Counted from the first letter of the stretch, positions 43,565-58,245 are shown. The stretch is 64,000 nt of DNA from Caballeronia sp. NK8 (GCF_018408855.1 NZ_AP024323.1:992001-1056000), one strand, 5' to 3'. Numbers and translations are program-made. The notes: generated by a model not told the origin, from the letters alone.

Positions 43565-45481
43565 TCAGCCGGCATCGAGCAGCTTCTCGATGCGCAGCAA
43601 CTCCGCCAGCGACCACGCCTGGAATGGCGTGCCGCCGGGCGTGTGCGGCGCGTCGCCATCGGCGACTTCGCTGACGTGATCGAGGCCGTATCGATCGAGA
43701 TGCGCGTACAGCGGCGCAAGAAAGCGCTCGCGCGCGCCCGCCGCGCCGTGCACACGCACCCACGCTTGCACGAACGGACCGATCAGCCACGGCCACACGG
43801 TGCCTTGATGATATGCCCCGTCGCGCTCCAGCACGCCGCCCGCGTAGCGCGCCCTGTACGCGGGATCGGACGGCGCGAGCGTGCGCAATCCGAGCGGCGT
43901 GAGCAGTTGCGTTTCGACCTGCGCGACGACGGCGCGCGCGATATCGCCATCGACGAGCGGAAACGGCAAACCGCCGACCGCGAAGATCTGATTCGGACGA
44001 ATCGAGCGATCGACCTTGCCGGACTCGTGATCGGCGTCGACGACATCGAACAGCGTGTGCGTGTCCGGATCGACGAAGCGCGCGGCGAACGCGCCCTGCG
44101 CCTGATCGCGCAACGCCTGCCAGTGCGGATTCCACATGCTCGCGATGGAGAGCGCGTTGATCCACAGCGCCTGCACCTCGACCGGCTTGCCGATGCGCGG
44201 TGTCACGACCCAGTCGCCCGCCTTCGCGTCCATCCACGTCAGTTGCACACCGGGCGTGCCCGCACGCAGCAGGCCGTCGGTATCGGCGGCGATGTCGAAG
44301 CGCGTGCCGCGCGCATAGCCCTCGAGAATGGCGTCGGCGGCGCGTTGCAGGCGGCTCGTGGTCGCGGCGTGCGCGTGGTCCGTCGCCAGATACTCGTGCA
44401 CGGCGACGACGAACCACAGCGATGCATCGACCGAGTTGTACTCGGGCAGCCCGCCGCCGTCCGGGAAGCGGTTCGGCACCATGCCTTCGGAGATCGTGTC
44501 GGCCCATTCGAGCAGGATCGATTCCGCTTCCTGATTGCGTCCCGATGCGAGCAGCAGACCGCGCATCGAGATGAAGGTGTCGCGGCCCCAGTCGGTGAAC
44601 CACGGAAAACCCGCGATGATCGTGCGCCCGACGTTGCGATTGACGACATACGCGTCCGCCGAGCGCGCGAGCCGCGAACCCAGCGCCGCGCGGCGCTCCG
44701 TTTCCCGCGCCGCCAGGCGCGCCGCATGCGCGAGCGCGCTGTCTTCGAACGGTTTGTCGTGGCCTGCGTGCGCGTGCAGGATCATCACGGCGTCGCCGCG
44801 CGCGAGGTCGAAGGCGAAGACGCCGGGCGTCGCGAGGTCTTCGACGAAATCGAGGCCGCGCTCGCGTTCGCGCGCATAGCAGAAGTTGCGATACCAGTCG
44901 GGCGCGTGCTCGTAGGCGCCGTTCGACGTCACGCAGATGGCGGGCAGATCGCCGTAGGTTTGCCATTGCACGCGTTCACCTTCGAGCGTGGCATCGAAGG
45001 AAAATGCGGGATTCTCGTGATGCAGCGCGTGATAGTCGCGTCCTGACAGGAGCGGACGCACTTCGAGTTTCGCCGCTTTCGGTGCGCCTTCGAGACGCCA
45101 GCGCAGCACGGTCTCCCGGTCCTCCTTCGCGACGAACACTTCCGCGACGACGGTCGCATCCTCGCCGATGCGAAAGCGCCACGTCGGCCACGGTTCGGTG
45201 TCGAAGGAAAGCAGGCTTGCGGATGCGTCCGGGTAGAGCACGTCGGGAGCGTAGCGCTGCATCGTCAGGGGAAAGCGCGTGCCGTTCACGTCGAGCCACG
45301 CTTCGATGCCGTTCACGAGCACGACGCGTCCGGCGGGCGGTTGCGTCGCGGCGAGCAGGAGCGCGTGATAACGCCGCGTGCGCGTCGTGCCGACGGTGCC
45401 GGAAGCGAAGCCGCCGCTGGCATCGGCTTCGAGCCATTCGTTTTCGATATTGCGTTCGTCGGGGCGGTCGATCCGGGTCAT
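43565..45481 (-). CDS. Amylo-alpha-1,6-glucosidase (glycogen-debranching type, archaeal-like)
   Basis: A 638-residue enzyme. The N-terminal beta-sandwich domain starts NEWLEADASGGFASGTVGT and YHALLLAATQPPAGRVVLVN, typical of GDE_N_bis proteins. The catalytic (alpha/alpha)6 domain has NVGRTIIAGFPWFTDWGRDT, the acidic NSVDASLWFVVAVHEYLA, WINALSIASMWNP and YHQGTVWPWLIGPFV. It should hydrolyse alpha-1,6 branches in glycogen-like glucans. The start at 45481 overlaps the stop of the NTF2-like gene by 4 nt. Confidence 0.9.
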   Translation of the reverse strand: MTRIDRPDERNIENEWLEADASGGFASGTVGTTRTRRYHALLLAATQPPAGRVVLVNGIEAWLDVNGTRFPLTMQRYAPDVLYPDASASLLSFDTEPWPTWRFRIGEDATVVAEVFVAKEDRETVLRWRLEGAPKAAKLEVRPLLSGRDYHALHHENPAFSFDATLEGERVQWQTYGDLPAICVTSNGAYEHAPDWYRNFCYARERERGLDFVEDLATPGVFAFDLARGDAVMILHAHAGHDKPFEDSALAHAARLAARETERRAALGSRLARSADAYVVNRNVGRTIIAGFPWFTDWGRDTFISMRGLLLASGRNQEAESILLEWADTISEGMVPNRFPDGGGLPEYNSVDASLWFVVAVHEYLATDHAHAATTSRLQRAADAILEGYARGTRFDIAADTDGLLRAGTPGVQLTWMDAKAGDWVVTPRIGKPVEVQALWINALSIASMWNPHWQALRDQAQGAFAARFVDPDTHTLFDVVDADHESGKVDRSIRPNQIFAVGGLPFPLVDGDIARAVVAQVETQLLTPLGLRTLAPSDPAYRARYAGGVLERDGAYHQGTVWPWLIGPFVQAWVRVHGAAGARERFLAPLYAHLDRYGLDHVSEVADGDAPHTPGGTPFQAWSLAELLRIEKLLDAG

Positions 45482-45957
45482 GGCGTCGACGCCTTCTGGC
45501 GATATGCCTTGAGCGCCGTGCGGGCCTTTTTCTGGATCGCGCGCTGCATCTGCGGCGTCCAGCCGAAAAGCCAGCCGCTCACGCCGAGCGCCTGACGGCT
45601 CCAGCGCCAGAGATCGAAGACATCGGTTTGTTCGACAATCAGGCCGTCGCGGATCGCGAAACACGACTGGATTGCGTTGACGACGGTGTTGCCTGTGGCG
45701 GAATAGGTATAGCGCGCGATGGCTTTCGCGCTCGCGGTCTGACCGATGGAGTCGATGCTGTCGTAGGTGAGCGTGAAGTCGGTCGCGCGGCCGAGGAGCA
45801 TGCGCCACATGTCGCCGGCTTCCGCGCCGCGCAGTATGCCGAAGGCGGGGTCCTGGAAGTGGATGTCGGGGGCGTAGCAGGCGGACATCGCTTCCGCATC
45901 GCGGTTCTGGAACGCTGTGTAGAAGCGTTCGATCAGGGCGGTGTTGGCGTTGGGCAT
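45478..45957 (-). CDS. NTF2-like / SnoaL-type protein
   Basis: A 159-residue cone-shaped alpha+beta protein: IERFYTAFQNRDAEAMSACY opens the fold, then IHFQDPAFGILRGAEAGDMW and the strands ARYTYSATGNTVVNAIQSCF and QTDVFDLWRWSRQALG. This fold serves as small isomerase, hydrolase or binding module and does not reveal a substrate. It is the first gene of the glucan operon (4-nt overlap with the debranching-type gene). Upstream lies the large inverted-repeat element. Confidence 0.82.
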   Translation of the reverse strand: MPNANTALIERFYTAFQNRDAEAMSACYAPDIHFQDPAFGILRGAEAGDMWRMLLGRATDFTLTYDSIDSIGQTASAKAIARYTYSATGNTVVNAIQSCFAIRDGLIVEQTDVFDLWRWSRQALGVSGWLFGWTPQMQRAIQKKARTALKAYRQKASTP

Positions 45958-45991
45958 TGGTTTTGTTTTGCGCTTTGTCGTGTTGCTGCTT

Positions 45992-46616
45992 TTGTCGCTG
46001 GATCCCGTGAGCGTGTCGGTCCATGAGCGTTGCCCCTGTGCGGGGCGGCAGTCACTTTCTTTGCTGCTGCAAAGAAAGTAACCAAAGAAAGCAGCTCGAG
46101 ACGCCCGCGGTCACACGCAATTTGGCCACTATTCTCCTCGTTCGTGGGCTCTGTAGCGAGTGCCCTCGTAGGCCTGACCGGGCGTGGACCGCGCACGGTC
46201 TGACGAGCTAGTTCCCTGAACACAAAGGTCCAGCAATCATACATCCGGCACAGCGCTACGCGCTGCCGAAGGGTATGCAAGGGAAACCAACGAGAAAAGA
46301 GCAAAGAGAAACGCAGAAGCCCACGCAGACCCGATGTACCCATCGGCCGCGCAGCGGGCCGGAGCCATTTCGTGCTGAACCAGTCGCGCGTGTGGTGCGA
46401 TGTGACAGACCGTGCGCGGTCCAAGCCCGATGGGGCCTACGAGGGCACTCGCTACAGAGGCCACGGGCGAGGAGAAGAATACCCAAATTGCGTGTGACCG
46501 CGGGCGGCTCAAGCTGCTTTCTTTGGTTACTTTCTTTGCAGCAGCAAAGAAAGTGACTGCCGCCCCGCACAGGGGCAACGCTAATAAACCGACACGAAAA
46601 CGGGATCCGGCGACAA
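45992..46616. repeat. 625-bp inverted-repeat element
   Basis: Two arms of about 212 bp (45992-46203 and 46405-46616) are imperfect inverted copies around a unique centre of about 200 bp. The outer ends read TTGTCGCTGGATCCCGT and its near-complement ACGGGATCCGGCGACAA. Inside each arm lie GTTGCCCCTGTGCGGGGC and a hairpin CTTTCTTTGCTGCTGCAAAG. Short open frames in the arms (giving peptides like FFAAAKKVTKESS) are by-products of the repeat and not called as genes. It has no transposase, so it is a non-autonomous or structural repeat. A compact relative lies at 58804-58892. Confidence 0.85.
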
Positions 46617-46621
46617 CACCC

Positions 46622-47902
46622 TCACCCCACCCAAACCGTCACGGCATGAATGAGAATCCCGACAGCCCCCCCAACAAGCGTCCCATTCACGCGAATAAAC
46701 TGCAAATCCCGCCCGATATTGAGCTCAACATCCCGCACGAGCGTAGCGTCATCCCACTGCTTGACCGTAGCCGCGATATGCTTAGCGATGCCATCGCGCA
46801 ACTCCGGCGCAAGCGCCTTCAACGCATCGCGCATATGCTCGTTGATCGAATCCCGCAACGCCGGATCATTCCCGAGCGCTGCGGCAAAGCTTGCCGCCAT
46901 CCCCACGACCTTCGTATGCAGCGCCGACTCCGGCCGCCTGATATCCGCATCGAGCCACGCGATGAACTCGTCCCAGAGCCCGTTCACATAGTCGCGCAAC
47001 TCCGGCCGCTCGAGCCATTCGCGCTTGTGCTCGTCGATTCGCGCCTTGAACGTCTCATCCGTCTTCAGCCGCTCGACGAACCGCTCCACCGCAGCATCGA
47101 ACGCACGCCGACGCTCGTGCTCCGGATCGCTGCTCACATCGTGCAGCCATTGGTTCGCGCCGCGCACGAGCCCGGCGGCGAACTTGTTGCCGAGATCCTC
47201 GGCGTTCAGCCCGACGAAACCCAGCATGCCGATGAGCTTCGGATACTCCTCGCCCGCCACCGCGACGATGCGCCCCGCAAGCATCTCCTGCACCTCGGGC
47301 TTGTCGAGCCAGGCGGCCATCTGCTTCAGGCCTTCGTCGAGCAGCAACTGATGACGCCGGTCCGACGTCAGCGTCGACAGCACGCTGCCCGCCGCGCTCG
47401 CGAGATCGAACGACGCCGCGCGGCGACGCAGCGTGTCGTAGAGCATGGTCTTCACGCGCTCGTCGTCGACGAAGGACAGCAACTGGCCCACGGCCGTCAC
47501 CGCCTTCTTGCCGAGCAGTTCCGCGTTCTTCGGCTCCGCGAGCCACATCGACAGACGGCTCGCCGGATCGAACGCGTTCACGCGCGCAACCAGCGCATCG
47601 GTGCCGAGAAAACGGTCGCGCACGAACACGGCGAGATTGTCCGCGACGCGCGCCTTGTTGGCGGGCAGGATCGCCGTGTGCGGAATCGGCACGCCGAGCG
47701 GATGGCGAAACAGCGCGACGACCGCAAACCAGTCCGCGAGTGCGCCGACCATCGCGGCTTCCGCGAACGATGACACCCACGCCCACACGCCCGCATCGTG
47801 CTGGCTTTTCGCGAGCGCGAACAGGCAACCCGCCGCAACGAGCAATGCAGCGGCGAACCATTTCATTCTTTTGAGCGCGACGGCTTTGTCCTGCGTTTCC
47901 AT
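46622..47902 (-). CDS. DUF445 family membrane protein
   Basis: A 426-residue protein with an N-terminal membrane hairpin (MKWFAAALLVAAGCLFALA, then the conserved SFAEAAMVGALADWFAVVAL and FRHPLGVPIPHTAILP), a long soluble helical middle that resembles a stalk, and a C-terminal hydrophobic segment (GTLVGGAVGILIHAVTVWVG). This is the full DUF445 layout; the family has no settled function. It starts 11 nt after the ACT-domain gene, making it the last gene of the uvrA operon. Confidence 0.88.
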   Translation of the reverse strand: METQDKAVALKRMKWFAAALLVAAGCLFALAKSQHDAGVWAWVSSFAEAAMVGALADWFAVVALFRHPLGVPIPHTAILPANKARVADNLAVFVRDRFLGTDALVARVNAFDPASRLSMWLAEPKNAELLGKKAVTAVGQLLSFVDDERVKTMLYDTLRRRAASFDLASAAGSVLSTLTSDRRHQLLLDEGLKQMAAWLDKPEVQEMLAGRIVAVAGEEYPKLIGMLGFVGLNAEDLGNKFAAGLVRGANQWLHDVSSDPEHERRRAFDAAVERFVERLKTDETFKARIDEHKREWLERPELRDYVNGLWDEFIAWLDADIRRPESALHTKVVGMAASFAAALGNDPALRDSINEHMRDALKALAPELRDGIAKHIAATVKQWDDATLVRDVELNIGRDLQFIRVNGTLVGGAVGILIHAVTVWVG

Positions 47903-47913
47903 CTATTTTCGGG

Positions 47914-48322
47914 TCATGGTTTTGGAGAGGCCGAAAGCTTACCAGCAGTGCGCTGCAAATCCTGAAGAACGTCGACGGCGCGCTTGCCATCATCGACAGG
48001 AACGAAGATGTGATCGTGATACGCCGCCGCAATCACGTTGCAACTGATGTTGGCGTCGCCGAGCGCACGCGCGAACGCCGCCGTCAAACCGACCGCGTGC
48101 AGATCGGAATGAACGGTCAGCGTGATCCACGCCGCGCGAAACAGCGGCGCGACGCCCGCCGCCTGCGCCGCGCTTTCCTCCATCACGACCGTCAAGCCCT
48201 CGCGCTCGCGAAACGTCGCGACGATGCCCGCGCCGCTCATCGCCGCATCGTGCGGCAGCGACGCGAACACATACACGCCCGGCTGCAGTTCGGGCTGCAT
48301 CGATGCGATCAGCGTATCGAGA

Positions 48323-48333
<11 letters not shown>
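47914..48333 (-). CDS. ACT-domain protein
   Basis: A 139-residue protein with two ACT-like halves: LQPGVYVFASLPHDAAMSGA and GIVATFREREGLTVVMEESA, then AWITLTVHSDLHAVGLTAAF and ALGDANISCNVIAAAYHDHI. Such stand-alone proteins (DUF2241-like in memory) are probable ligand sensors for amino acids. GGAGGCCGAAA precedes the ATG at 48333, which lies inside the last codons of the double UvrA gene (11-nt overlap), so the two are coexpressed under the SOS box. Confidence 0.85.
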
Positions 48334-54145
<5,812 letters not shown>

Positions 54146-54239
54146 TTTTTCAACCGGTTCAATGAGTTAGGCGGCTTTCGGAGCCGCTTGGCGGTCCGTT
54201 CGACCGTTCGGAAGCGCACAGCCGCCATAGCGAACAGTA

Positions 54240-54255
54240 CTGTACACGCATACAG
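54240..54255 (-). promoter_or_regulatory. LexA (SOS) box of the double uvrA gene
   Basis: CTGTACACGCATACAG on the plus strand fits CTGT-N8-ACAG and differs from the box at 17650 by one base. On the minus strand a promoter TTGGCG (54263-54268), 18 bp, TACAGT (54239-54244) overlaps it, so LexA would cover the -10 box. The leader to the TTG start is about 87 nt. Confidence 0.85.
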
Positions 54256-54326
54256 TAATTGTCGCCAAACGTGTCAGGAGTGTCCGCTTCCGGTGCGCAA
54301 GACACTCGCCTGATCCGTCGGTCACT

Positions 54327-55211
54327 TCAGATGCGCGATGACCGCGTCCACGACGGCGTCCGGCGCCTCGCGCAGGGAAAGTGCCCCGCTCCGTCGATGA
54401 CGACGCGTCGATAGCCCGCCGTGAAATATTTTTCCTGGCCTTCCGAACTGGAGGGTTCGTCGCAGGCGTCCGCGCCGCCCTGGATCATCAGCGCGGGCAC
54501 GTCGATTCGTTCGATCGTCGCCAGCCGGGCATACAGATCGGCCAGCGCCGGATCGGATGGCTGATCGCCGCGCCAGCGTCGCCGGTAGGCGTTGAGGGTG
54601 ATCGGCACCCAGTCGGGGTTGTCGAAGGCGCGCGCCGTGGCCGAGAATTCGGCCTCGTCGAACCAGCCGGGCGGCGACCACGTGTCCCACTGGATGCGCG
54701 CGAAACCTTTGGGATCGGCGGCGACGGCGTCGGGACCGCCGTCGAGCGACATGAACCATTGGTACCAGAAGCGCCGCGCCTGCGAAAAATCCGGCAATTC
54801 GAATACGCCGCGCGGCTGATAGGCGAGCGCCAGCGCAGCCATGCGGCGCACGCGTTGCGGAAACAATGCGGACATCGTGTATGCGGCGCGCGCGCCCCAG
54901 TCGTGGCCGACGACATCGAATTGCGCGATGCCGAGCGCGTCCGCGAGATCGATGCAGTCTTTCGCGAGCGCGACGCCCGAGCCGTCGCGCACGGTGTCAT
55001 CGCGCAGAAAGCGGGTGCCGCCCGCGCCGCGCAACTCGGGCACGATGGTGCGGTAGTTCGCGTCGTTGAGCCGTTTGGCGACCGCGTGCCACGCGCGCGC
55101 CGCATCCGGCCAGCCGTGGATCAGCACGACGATTGGAGCGTCGGCGGGACCGGAGTCGGCGTAGGCGATATCGAGCGTGGGCGTGCGGGCGTGGTGTGCG
55201 AAGTCCAGCAT
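54327..55211 (-). CDS. Alpha/beta hydrolase (epoxide-hydrolase-like) with C-terminal frameshift
   Basis: A 294-residue hydrolase with HGWPDAARAW as oxyanion motif, nucleophile Asp in VVGHDWGARAAY, the acid in LMIQGGADACDEPS and the base His in GAGHFP. This matches haloalkane-dehalogenase/epoxide-hydrolase relatives (Asp nucleophile). After GAGHFP the frame reads CARRRTPSWTRSSRI; in the next frame the DNA encodes LREAPDAVVDAVIAHLK, the usual family ending. A single C missing in the CCC run at 54375-54377 explains it. All catalytic residues precede the shift. Confidence 0.85.
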   Translation of the reverse strand: MLDFAHHARTPTLDIAYADSGPADAPIVVLIHGWPDAARAWHAVAKRLNDANYRTIVPELRGAGGTRFLRDDTVRDGSGVALAKDCIDLADALGIAQFDVVGHDWGARAAYTMSALFPQRVRRMAALALAYQPRGVFELPDFSQARRFWYQWFMSLDGGPDAVAADPKGFARIQWDTWSPPGWFDEAEFSATARAFDNPDWVPITLNAYRRRWRGDQPSDPALADLYARLATIERIDVPALMIQGGADACDEPSSSEGQEKYFTAGYRRVVIDGAGHFPCARRRTPSWTRSSRI

Positions 55212-55297
55212 GGCGAGACTCCTCGGGAGGGAGGAGTCATTCTAGCCATCACGGAAGAGGCGTGCTTGTCGGGACGATCGATCTGCGACGCGCGCCG

Positions 55298-56425
55298 TCA
55301 CGCCCCGATCAACACACCTGTGCGCACCGCCTTCTCCCCCGTCACCCGCCCCATCGGCGCCCCCGCATACACGAAGCGAATCGCGCGCCGCATATAAAAC
55401 ACGCCATCATTGCTCGTCGTAACGGTCGTGACGTCATCGGTGATCGGATCGACGATATCGAACACTGCATCGCCCGCCTTCAACCGCGCGCCCACTTTCG
55501 CGCGATACACCACGATCCCGCTCACCGGCGCAGTCAACTGCTGGCTGCCCGCGAGCGGCGTCGCCGGTTGCGCGAGCGGCGGCGCGTCGGTCGCTTCGCC
55601 TTCGATCACCCCGCGCGCGATCAGATAATCGACGATGGCATCCGCATCCTGCGATGCCGTGTCGTAATCCACGTCCCGTTGCCCGCGATGCTCGATCGTC
55701 GCGGCGATATTCGGCGCACCGAGCGGCGCGCGATCGCCGAGGCGCGCACGCACCTCGTTCCACAGCAGCGCGTGAACCTCATCGAACGACTGTCCGCCGG
55801 AATCGGTCGCGAGCAGCACGCCGTTGGCGCCGAGATAGCGCGCGAGCGGCTCGATCGCGGGCCAGCTCGCGGGGCTCGTATAGACGTGCATCGTCGCTTC
55901 GAGCGAGCAATGCAGATCGAGCACGATATCGGCTTGCGACGCCATCGTGAGCAGCGCGAGCCGCAGCGACTCGAATTCATTCTTCGCGGACATTTCGCCG
56001 AGCATCCCGACGAGCGTGTCACGCAAAACACGCGCGTTATGCGCCGCATCGTCGGATGACAGGCGCGCGCCCACGCGTTCGATCAATGCGTCGGCGGACG
56101 GCAACGGAAAGCCGCGATTGAAGTTGTGGCCGCTGTTCGCCTCGAAGCGCCCGAGAAACTGTCCGAGCACGTGCTGCGACAAACCGATCGGATTCGCCAC
56201 CGGCACGAGCACGATTTCACCGCTCACGCGGCCTGCGGCCTCGAGCTCGGCGAGGCGCTTCTTCAAGGTCCACGCGGTGAGCATCGCGGGCGTTTCGTCG
56301 GCATGCAGCGAGGACTGGATATAAACCCGTTCGCCGCCGCGCCCGGCGTCGCCGAACTGAAAGCTGACGAGTTCGCGCGAGGTGCCGAGCGTCGTCGAGA
56401 CGAGCGGTGTGCGTCGTGTCTGCAT
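55298..56425 (-). CDS. Succinylglutamate desuccinylase/aspartoacylase-type deacylase (M14 family)
   Basis: A 375-residue zinc enzyme. Zinc ligands lie in QSSLHADETPAMLTAW (His and Glu) and VLDLHCSLEATMHVY (His); PVANPIGLSQHVLGQFLGRF and NSGHNFNRGFP form the substrate site. The C-terminal SGIVVYRAKVGARLKAGDAV is a biotin/lipoyl-like domain typical of this subgroup, which cleaves N-acyl amino acids. The amino-acid binding-protein gene precedes it by 10 nt on the same strand, so the pair may handle uptake and deacylation of an N-acyl amino acid. Confidence 0.87.
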   Translation of the reverse strand: MQTRRTPLVSTTLGTSRELVSFQFGDAGRGGERVYIQSSLHADETPAMLTAWTLKKRLAELEAAGRVSGEIVLVPVANPIGLSQHVLGQFLGRFEANSGHNFNRGFPLPSADALIERVGARLSSDDAAHNARVLRDTLVGMLGEMSAKNEFESLRLALLTMASQADIVLDLHCSLEATMHVYTSPASWPAIEPLARYLGANGVLLATDSGGQSFDEVHALLWNEVRARLGDRAPLGAPNIAATIEHRGQRDVDYDTASQDADAIVDYLIARGVIEGEATDAPPLAQPATPLAGSQQLTAPVSGIVVYRAKVGARLKAGDAVFDIVDPITDDVTTVTTSNDGVFYMRRAIRFVYAGAPMGRVTGEKAVRTGVLIGA

Positions 56426-56435
56426 CGAATGATCC

Positions 56436-57206
56436 TCAGTCGCCGTACACGTCGAAATCGAAATACTTGCGCGCGATCTTCTGATACGTGCCGTCGGCGC
56501 GCATGTCGGTCACGGCCTTGTCGACCTTCGCCTTGAGCGCGGCGTCGTCCTGCCGCAAGCCCATGCCGACGCCGTGATCGCCCATCGAAAGCGGCTCGCC
56601 GACGAACGCGAAGCCGGCGCCGCGCGAGGTCTTCAGAAAGCCGTGCTCCGCTTCGACCGAGCCGAGCAGCGCCGCGTCGATCCGGCCGGCGGCGAGATCG
56701 TTGAAGACGCCTTCCTGACTCTGATACGCGACCACTTCTACGCCGCCGGGCTGCCAGTTCTTCATCGCGTAGGTTTCGAACTGGCTGCCGCTCTGCACGC
56801 CGACGCGCTTGCCGCGCAGCCCTTCCGCGCTCGCCTTGAGCGGCGCACCGCTGCGCGCGATCAGACGCGAGCGAAACTGGAACAGCTTGGTGGAAAACGC
56901 GATCTGCTTGAGACGCTTGTCGGTGATCGCCATCGACGACATGATCCCGTCGATCTTGCGCGCCTGAAGCGCGGGGATCATCCCCGAGAACTCGAGTTCG
57001 ACCCATTGGCAACGCATTGCGATGCGGCGGCAGATTTCGTCGCCGAGATCGACGTCGAAGCCCGCGACGTGGCCGTCGGGCGTCTTCACGTCCATCGGCG
57101 GATAGCCTGGGTCGATGCCGAGGCGCAAGGTGTCGGCGTCTTTCGCGTGAACCGGCGCGGCGGCCACGAGCGCGGCGGCCAGAAATAAAGAGCTGAGTCT
57201 GAACAT
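56436..57206 (-). CDS. Amino-acid ABC transporter substrate-binding protein
   Basis: A 256-residue periplasmic protein of the HisJ/ArgT type (SBP family 3) with signal peptide MFRLSSLFLAAALVAAAPVHA. Typical blocks are LRLGIDPGYPPMDVKTPDGH, VAGFDVDLGDEICRRI, PALQARKIDGIMSSMAITDKR and GKRVGVQSGSQFETYA. It probably binds a basic or polar amino acid. No permease or ATPase gene is next to it; instead it precedes an M14 deacylase gene. A LysR gene is divergent. Confidence 0.9.
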   Translation of the reverse strand: MFRLSSLFLAAALVAAAPVHAKDADTLRLGIDPGYPPMDVKTPDGHVAGFDVDLGDEICRRIAMRCQWVELEFSGMIPALQARKIDGIMSSMAITDKRLKQIAFSTKLFQFRSRLIARSGAPLKASAEGLRGKRVGVQSGSQFETYAMKNWQPGGVEVVAYQSQEGVFNDLAAGRIDAALLGSVEAEHGFLKTSRGAGFAFVGEPLSMGDHGVGMGLRQDDAALKAKVDKAVTDMRADGTYQKIARKYFDFDVYGD

Positions 57207-57282
57207 GAACGCGGTGTCTCCGTAAGGTTGGCACCGATACTACGGCTGCAAAACGCTCGCAAAAAGAGGCGTTTTGCTTATC

Positions 57283-58245
57283 ATGATCACTTTTCGAGAT
57301 CACCCGACGGGAGCGCCGAGCGTGGACCTGACCTTGACGCAGTTGCGCATGTTCGTCGCCGTCGCCGATGCGGGCAGCGTGCGTGCCGCCGCGCGGCGGC
57401 TCGATATCGCGCAAAGCGGCATCACGCAGCAACTTCACAAGCTGGAAGCGCAGGCCGGCGGCCCGCTGTTCGAGCGCGACGTGCGAGGCGCGCGCCTGAC
57501 GCCGATCGGCGAGCGACTGCGCGTGCGGGCCGAACTGATACTCGGCGAATGCAGAAAAACCGAAGAGGAAATGCGCCAGTTGCGCGGTGAACTGACGGGC
57601 CGCGTCGCGCTCGGGCTCGCGGCGGAAGCGACGATGCGGCTCTTTCCCGCGTTGCTCGCGAGTTACCGGGAGCGCTGTCCGCGCATCGACGTGCATCTGA
57701 CGAGCGCGACCTCGCGCATGCTGACGTCTTGGGTACGCGACGGCAGCCTCGATTTCGCGCTCGCACTGATCGCGCCCGACGCCGATATCCACGACATGGA
57801 CACGACACCGCTCTTCGATACCGACGTCGCGGTGATCGCGCGGCGCGGTCATCCGCTCGCGCGCTCGCGCAGGCTCGCGGACTTGCGGCATGTCGAATGG
57901 GTCAGCACGCGACAGCGCGGCGGGGGCGTGACGGGCAACAAGCTATCGGCGCTTTTCGAGCATGCAAAACTCGCGCCGCCGCACATCGCCGCGACGACCG
58001 AGGCGGTCTTCGACACCTTGCACTGCATCGCATCGAGCGATTATCTCGGGCTCGAACCCACGAGTCTCGCGGAGCATCCGTTCTTTCGCGGGCATGTCGA
58101 GATCGTGCCGATCGCGGAGCGTGCCGCGAAAACGCCGGTGTGTCTGCTGCGTCGCGCGGGCGTTCCGCTCACGCCTGCGGCGCAGGAACTCGCGACGATG
58201 GCCGTTTCGTTTGCGCGGATGCTTCCTGCTCAACGCGAAGCGTGA
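57283..58245 (+). CDS. LysR-family transcriptional regulator
   Basis: A LysR protein with the winged helix LTQLRMFVAVADAGSVRAAA and SGITQQLHKLEAQAGGPLFE, then an effector domain with RLFPALLASYRERCPRIDVH and LEPTSLAEHPFFRGHVEIVP. I use the ATG at 57283 (320 residues); a GTG at 57322 with GGGAG upstream would give the more usual LysR length and opening (VDLTLTQLRMF) and may be the true start. It is divergent from the binding-protein/deacylase pair, its likely target. It overlaps the convergent DUF6496-like gene by 16 nt. Confidence 0.88.
   Translation: MITFRDHPTGAPSVDLTLTQLRMFVAVADAGSVRAAARRLDIAQSGITQQLHKLEAQAGGPLFERDVRGARLTPIGERLRVRAELILGECRKTEEEMRQLRGELTGRVALGLAAEATMRLFPALLASYRERCPRIDVHLTSATSRMLTSWVRDGSLDFALALIAPDADIHDMDTTPLFDTDVAVIARRGHPLARSRRLADLRHVEWVSTRQRGGGVTGNKLSALFEHAKLAPPHIAATTEAVFDTLHCIASSDYLGLEPTSLAEHPFFRGHVEIVPIAERAAKTPVCLLRRAGVPLTPAAQELATMAVSFARMLPAQREA

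Noticed and set aside
46237..46578. Small open frames in the inverted-repeat arms giving peptides with FFAAAKK or HFLCCCKE
   Set aside because: They arise from the repeat sequence in both arms and orientations, lack ribosome sites, and are typical false genes of this repeat.
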